NCBI RefSeq assembly: GCF_000010285.1 | Contig: NC_010617.1 | Span: 744,001-808,000 of the forward strand | Length of the DNA: 64,000 bases | Source of the DNA: Kocuria rhizophila DC2201 | Lineage (GTDB): Bacteria; Actinomycetota; Actinomycetes; Actinomycetales; Micrococcaceae | Direction: 5' to 3' | In this document: positions 60,746 to 64,000 of the stretch, piece by piece | How positions within the stretch are numbered: the first letter of the stretch is position 1 | Layout of the letters: each line of letters opens with the position of its first letter | Translations under genes and position numbers: made by a program | The notes under the pieces: model-generated | Told to the model about the DNA's origin: nothing | Databases searched by the model: none | What the model saw: the letters and a program-made list of their open reading frames with translations, nothing else

Positions 60746-61004
60746 AAACCCCAGGTCAGACAGTTTTCTTGACGGTATCACGACTGCCGCTATTGCCTAG
60801 ATCTGACATGAGTAGAGGACGAGCACAGAACCCGCTCTCATCAGGAGTTTCGCTCGATAGGGTGTGGCACCAGGGCTGCCGGATCCGCGCTCCTCTACTG
60901 GGGTAGCCGAGTGGTCTTTAGGGCGGATCCGCGCTCTGTCGTAGCGCAGGACAAGCTCTGCCTGACTAAAAAGTCGGACTGTCTCAAAAAGCGAGGCCCC
61001 ACTA

Positions 61005-61270
61005 GGAGTGGTCGCGTTCCGCCAGCGTTCGGGTGATCTCGTCCCACTGGGAGTTCGCGATGAGTTGGCGGTGCCGGCGTGAGGCCTTCTGCCACGAACC
61101 GAACTCTGCTGGGAGCTCGCGCCACGCGATGTCTGTGTGGATCTTATAGAGAGCCGCATCGACGATCGTTCGCATATCGGTCCGGGCCGTCCGCGGCGAG
61201 GACCCTCTCCGGTGCGAACGATGTGCTTGATGCAACTCCATTGCTCATCTGTGAGCTGTCGATACTCAGA
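61005..61270 (-). pseudogene. IS5-like transposase N-terminal fragment, frameshifted
   Basis: LTDEQWSCIKHIVRTGEGPR in one frame and DMRTIVDAALYKIHTDIAWR then ITRTLAERDHS in the next belong to one IS5-type N-terminal domain split by a frameshift near 61190. The 3' end matches the remnant at 38680-38752. Confidence 0.65.
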
Positions 61271-61344
61271 TTGCAGGCAGCCGACGCCGCTCGCGCCGGC
61301 ACCATCGTCGCTCTGGCTATTGATTCGCACGGCTCTGACCACAC

Positions 61345-61884
61345 CACGGATGACGGCGCATTCTGTGCATCGAATAGTGGATTCGATGCAGTTAGCGGAC
61401 CCCGAAGTCAAGGTGTCGACGTGCCGGCAGGTCAGTTCTACGAGCCAGGTTGCGCTGCGGTCGATGGGTAATGAGGGCTGGTAAAGCAGTTGCCGGAGCT
61501 CGTCGCGTTGAGTTGGCGAAAGCGGGGGGAATGGGCAACACAGGTGACAGTGCTCCACCCGATGATTCCCGAGGTGCCAAACGCCCATGCCGCATGCCTC
61601 ATGCTCGGCACGGAACTCGGCATTGTCGGCGCGATCAGCGTGAGGCGCTCTCCGTCCGAACCCAGGGCAGGCTTACCGAGGAGGTCGCGTCCACAGGAGC
61701 GGCAAGGTTCCCCTGATGCGTAGGATTCATAAGTCAGCTGGGGGTCGTCGCCAGTCCATCTCGCCCGTCTGGCCTCAAACGCTTGTGCACGAGATTCTGA
61801 GAGCAGCGCGTCGTTGCGCGGTGTGTACTCGACGCGGGGGAAACCTATCGAGCCGCTCTTTGGGATCTGTTGCGAATCGGGCAT
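61345..61884 (-). pseudogene. Zinc-motif hypothetical protein, frameshifted
   Basis: Starts at ATG 61884 (GGGAG site): FPRVEYTPRNDALLSESRA, a CxxC knuckle ASGEPCRSCGRDLLG; continues in another frame as EHEACGMGVWHLGNHRVEHC and LCCPFPPLSPTQRDELRQLL. The shift lies near 61640. Function unknown; 3' end uncertain. Confidence 0.5.
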
Positions 61885-62126
61885 CGTCACACTCTCCCTC
61901 GGGGTCTGATGCGGTCGCAGTGCGCATCGTGCTCGCGCCCGCCTCAACCGCAACTGGAAGCGACAACTTCCTGGAATTTATGACTACCAGCCCCGAGGCG
62001 GTACGGGTGGTCGAACCGCCGAAGAAGAGGTTCAGGGGTGCAGGTGTGCGCGTCTTGGCCTTGCGCGCCGGCTATCGCGGGGCGTCTTGCCGAGCAGATC
62101 GGAGTGCCGAAGCCAGACCTTGCGGA

Positions 62127-62690
62127 TCAGTTCACAGGCTCCGCGACGTTCGGCTCGTTGCCTGTGTCCAAGTTGGGGTCGTCGAGGCGCTCAGAATGCG
62201 CCTGGGCATCGAGCACTGCTCGACGGGCCAAGAGTGCAAGGTCGTCGATGTAGCGCTGGCACGCAGTCCGGCAGCCTTCGTGGTCCTGGCTGCCAAGGAT
62301 TGCGACGACCTCGGCTTTGCTGATGCGGATACCACGAGAGAAGCCTCGAGGGGTACTGACCTCGATGTAGACGTCTTCGCGACCTAAATCTTCTGTTCGC
62401 AGGCCGAGCTTCATCTCAGCCGGCGCATCCTGGGGGATAGGCCTGCTGGCAGCACGCACTGCTGCGTGGCCGATGTTGCTCTCGTTGATGCTGAAGAACG
62501 GTCCGATCATCGCGTCCTCTACCTCTTCGAACGGGTCGATTGCGCTGTGTACGCCGTGCTCAAGGCAGACGAAGGTGATGCGGACTCCTAGGTGATCTGC
62601 GCTGACGCTGGTGCCTGGCTGGCAGTCTCCGCCGCACTCAGAGCACGTCCTGTGCCCCCCGGTCCTTCGGTGCGCGCAACGGTACGCCAT
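62127..62690 (-). CDS. Hypothetical protein with N-terminal zinc-finger-like motif
   Basis: 187 residues: CAHRRTGGHRTCSECGGDC gives several Cys/His ligands; the rest is a mixed domain (PRGFSRGIRISKAEVVAILG). Divergent from the XRE gene. Not recognised. Confidence 0.6.
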   Translation of the reverse strand: MAYRCAHRRTGGHRTCSECGGDCQPGTSVSADHLGVRITFVCLEHGVHSAIDPFEEVEDAMIGPFFSINESNIGHAAVRAASRPIPQDAPAEMKLGLRTEDLGREDVYIEVSTPRGFSRGIRISKAEVVAILGSQDHEGCRTACQRYIDDLALLARRAVLDAQAHSERLDDPNLDTGNEPNVAEPVN

Positions 62691-62802
62691 CCGGATCGTT
62701 GAGCCCGTCGTACTTCATGTGTTGAGCTAAGTTGGTTTCGCTAGTCCAATAGGAAGCGATAACTACCTGGAACGGATCGGTTCCGGTGGGGAGTCTTGAG
62801 AT

Positions 62803-63018
62803 GTGGCTACATCCCTCAGAATTACCCTCGGCACGCAAGTGCGGAAGGTGCGACTCTCCCGGGGGCTGACGCAAGAGGTTCTCGCGGAACGGCTAGGTGT
62901 CACACCTCGCTATTTTGCTGGCATCGAGCGGGGGGAGCGTAACCTCACGCTGGACTCCGTCGATGCGCTGGCGGAGCAGCTCGGGGTCGAGGCTCAGTCT
63001 CTGCTGCTTGTCTCCTAG
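62803..63018 (+). CDS. Small XRE-family HTH regulator
   Basis: 71 residues, essentially one HTH_3 domain: VRKVRLSRGLTQEVLAERLG, VTPRYFAGIERGERNLTLDS, DALAEQLGVEAQSLL. GTG start. Probably controls neighbouring defence genes. Confidence 0.85.
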   Translation: MATSLRITLGTQVRKVRLSRGLTQEVLAERLGVTPRYFAGIERGERNLTLDSVDALAEQLGVEAQSLLLVS

Positions 63019-63286
63019 GTGTTGTGGGTCATTTAACGGGTCACTTCCGGCAGGTGAACGGCTTCAGCACCAAACGCATGGATCGGCTCCGCGGTCGTCT
63101 GCGTCTGGAAGGCCGCGTCGAGACCTAGACGCCGCGTGCCCACCTACAAGTCCCGCCTCCACGGCGAGCTAGATATGGCGCACCTCAACCGAGGTCAAGC
63201 AGACGTACTATGCTGACCAAGAATCCGCCGAACCAGCATCTGCTGGCCGAGGTCCCTGATAAGAACAGAAGCCGGGTCGATTCAGC
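63019..63286. other. Decayed region
   Basis: No intact gene; probably degraded sequence belonging to the restriction gene whose tail follows. Confidence 0.35.
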
Positions 63287-63532
63287 GTGGATCGCGTCTA
63301 CATGATCCACGAGACCAAGAACACCGAAGAAGAGATTAAGTGTCGCCCGACCGAGAACGCCAAGATCAAGGCCGCCACCGAGCGCTTCAGGGCGATCGGC
63401 GTCGGCGACTACGTGGTGTCAGTCCCCGGGAAGTGGCGGGTGCGAGAGGCCGCGTTCGAGCAGTCCCGGCTTGGGAGCTCACATGAGTCCAAGGCCGGGC
63501 GGCGAAGCCGACAAACTCGGAAACAGGTATGA
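63287..63532 (+). pseudogene. C-terminal remnant of a type III restriction (Res) subunit
   Basis: VYMIHETKNTEEEIKCRPTE, then AKIKAATERFRAIGVGDYVV, matches the conserved end (ETK...K...HF) of type III restriction helicase subunits. The rest of the gene is missing. Confidence 0.55.
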
Positions 63533-64000
63533 AGCGGCGTGGGCAATTCAGCATGCGCTCTTCTGCATCATCCACGAGGATCACTCGCTCACAATTGAGG
63601 ATGTTGACGCCGAAGTTGGCAAGGCGTCGGAGTTCACCTATCAAAGCAACAGGTCTACTGAAGTTCACCAACTGAAGCGACAGAACGGAAACAGCAATAG
63701 CTGGACAGTGAAATCCCTCGCCGATCTCAGAATTTTCGAGGCGGCGGTTGGCCATGTTGCCGCAGGTCGCGACTTTCACTTCGTGTCGCTCGTTCCTTGC
63801 CGTCCTCTTCAAGAGCTCGCCGATCGCGCGCGTCGGTCATCAGACCTCGCCCAATTCACGGGGTCATGGCTCACCAATGAGCTTCGTCCATCGTTCGACC
63901 AGTTGACCGCTGAAGGAGTCTTCGGCAGTGCCCAAGGTGCTTGGGAGACATTGCGCGGAATGTGGTTCTCCGTTCAGGACGAGGGCGACATGATCCGCAT
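63483..64000 (+). CDS. Start of a large defence-like protein with PD-(D/E)xK-type N-terminus (cut by window end)
   Basis: From ATG at 63483 the frame stays open to the right edge (172 codons). KLGNRYEAAWAIQHALFCII, LTIEDVDAEVGKASEFTYQS, then EVHQLKRQNGNSNSWTVKSL gives a G..E...D...E-x-H-Q-L-K order like the nuclease domain at the start of nuclease-STAND and DUF4297/Cap4-like defence proteins. The C-terminal NTPase, if any, is outside the window. Confidence 0.6.
   Translation, partial: MSPRPGGEADKLGNRYEAAWAIQHALFCIIHEDHSLTIEDVDAEVGKASEFTYQSNRSTEVHQLKRQNGNSNSWTVKSLADLRIFEAAVGHVAAGRDFHFVSLVPCRPLQELADRARRSSDLAQFTGSWLTNELRPSFDQLTAEGVFGSAQGAWETLRGMWFSVQDEGDMIR

Noticed and set aside
60870-60940. 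Direct repeat CGGATCCGCGCTC
   Set aside because: Two short copies in decayed IS-like DNA; no structure or gene supports a function.
38341-64000. Search for an integrase or Ccr-type recombinase in the array
   Set aside because: No tyrosine or serine recombinase motifs were found; only IS481 and IS5-like transposases. So the mechanism stays inferred.
1-64000. CRISPR arrays
   Set aside because: No regularly spaced short repeats with unique spacers; the tandem repeats at 15677 and 32003 have no spacers, and the array sites are too far apart.

Overview
The window is high-GC DNA of an actinobacterium. Gene content and order (galU, xseA/xseB next to ispH and ychF, CYTH-CHAD protein, LysR-substrate-like protein next to tRNA-Ala), GC-rich codon use and many apparently leaderless genes suggest Micrococcales, probably a Kocuria-like Micrococcaceae; the genus is inference.

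Positions 1-38,364 are ordinary chromosome: a partial helicase, a SAF-domain protein, FmdB, 5-formyl-THF cyclo-ligase, GalU, an acetyltransferase, CYTH-CHAD, a TetR-controlled drug exporter, a four-gene glycan operon (two glycosyltransferases, WcbI, DUF3253 protein), two tandem M20 amidohydrolases, an ArsR-CDF metal pair, pyroglutamyl peptidase, tRNA-Ala, MscS and CorA channels, a NUDIX/osmoprotectant-binding pair, an aminotransferase, exonuclease VII, IspH, RmuC, a two-component system with its ABC exporter, and YchF. At least a dozen of these genes have a TAnnnT-type -10 box exactly 6 nt before the start codon.

From the 3' end of ychF (38,341) to about 60,745 the sequence changes: lower GC, unrelated small genes, transposons, and a striking repeat. 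The last 24 bp of ychF, encoding VEFRFNV and the stop, recur in the same orientation 12 more times. Seven of those copies form an exact-length 50-bp module starting with a CAGAGGTT-like motif. The repeats divide the region into about a dozen segments of 0.06-2.8 kb, most with one to three genes: MFS exporter, VOC protein, GNAT, HigA-GNAT, OLD nuclease, CmtR-like repressor with P-type ATPase and thioredoxin-like protein, a nucleotidyltransferase-like pseudogene with a partner, an Abi_2/AbiF protein behind a small structured RNA, a 648-residue unknown protein and an RCC1-type propeller. The copies differ mostly at synonymous codon positions, as expected if each came with an incoming segment that restored a foreign ychF end. 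I read this as a cassette or island-accretion array at ychF. No integrase is visible in the window.

The array has been hit by three IS481-type elements that target NCTAGN. One is a 2.85-kb transposon carrying tetR, doxX and an AbiV-like gene; the other two are apparently identical 1,122-bp IS copies whose transposase stop codon comes from the target site. Right of 60.7 kb lie decayed genes (IS5-like transposase, a zinc-motif protein, a type III restriction-subunit tail), an XRE regulator, and the start of a large protein resembling nuclease-STAND defence proteins, cut by the window edge.
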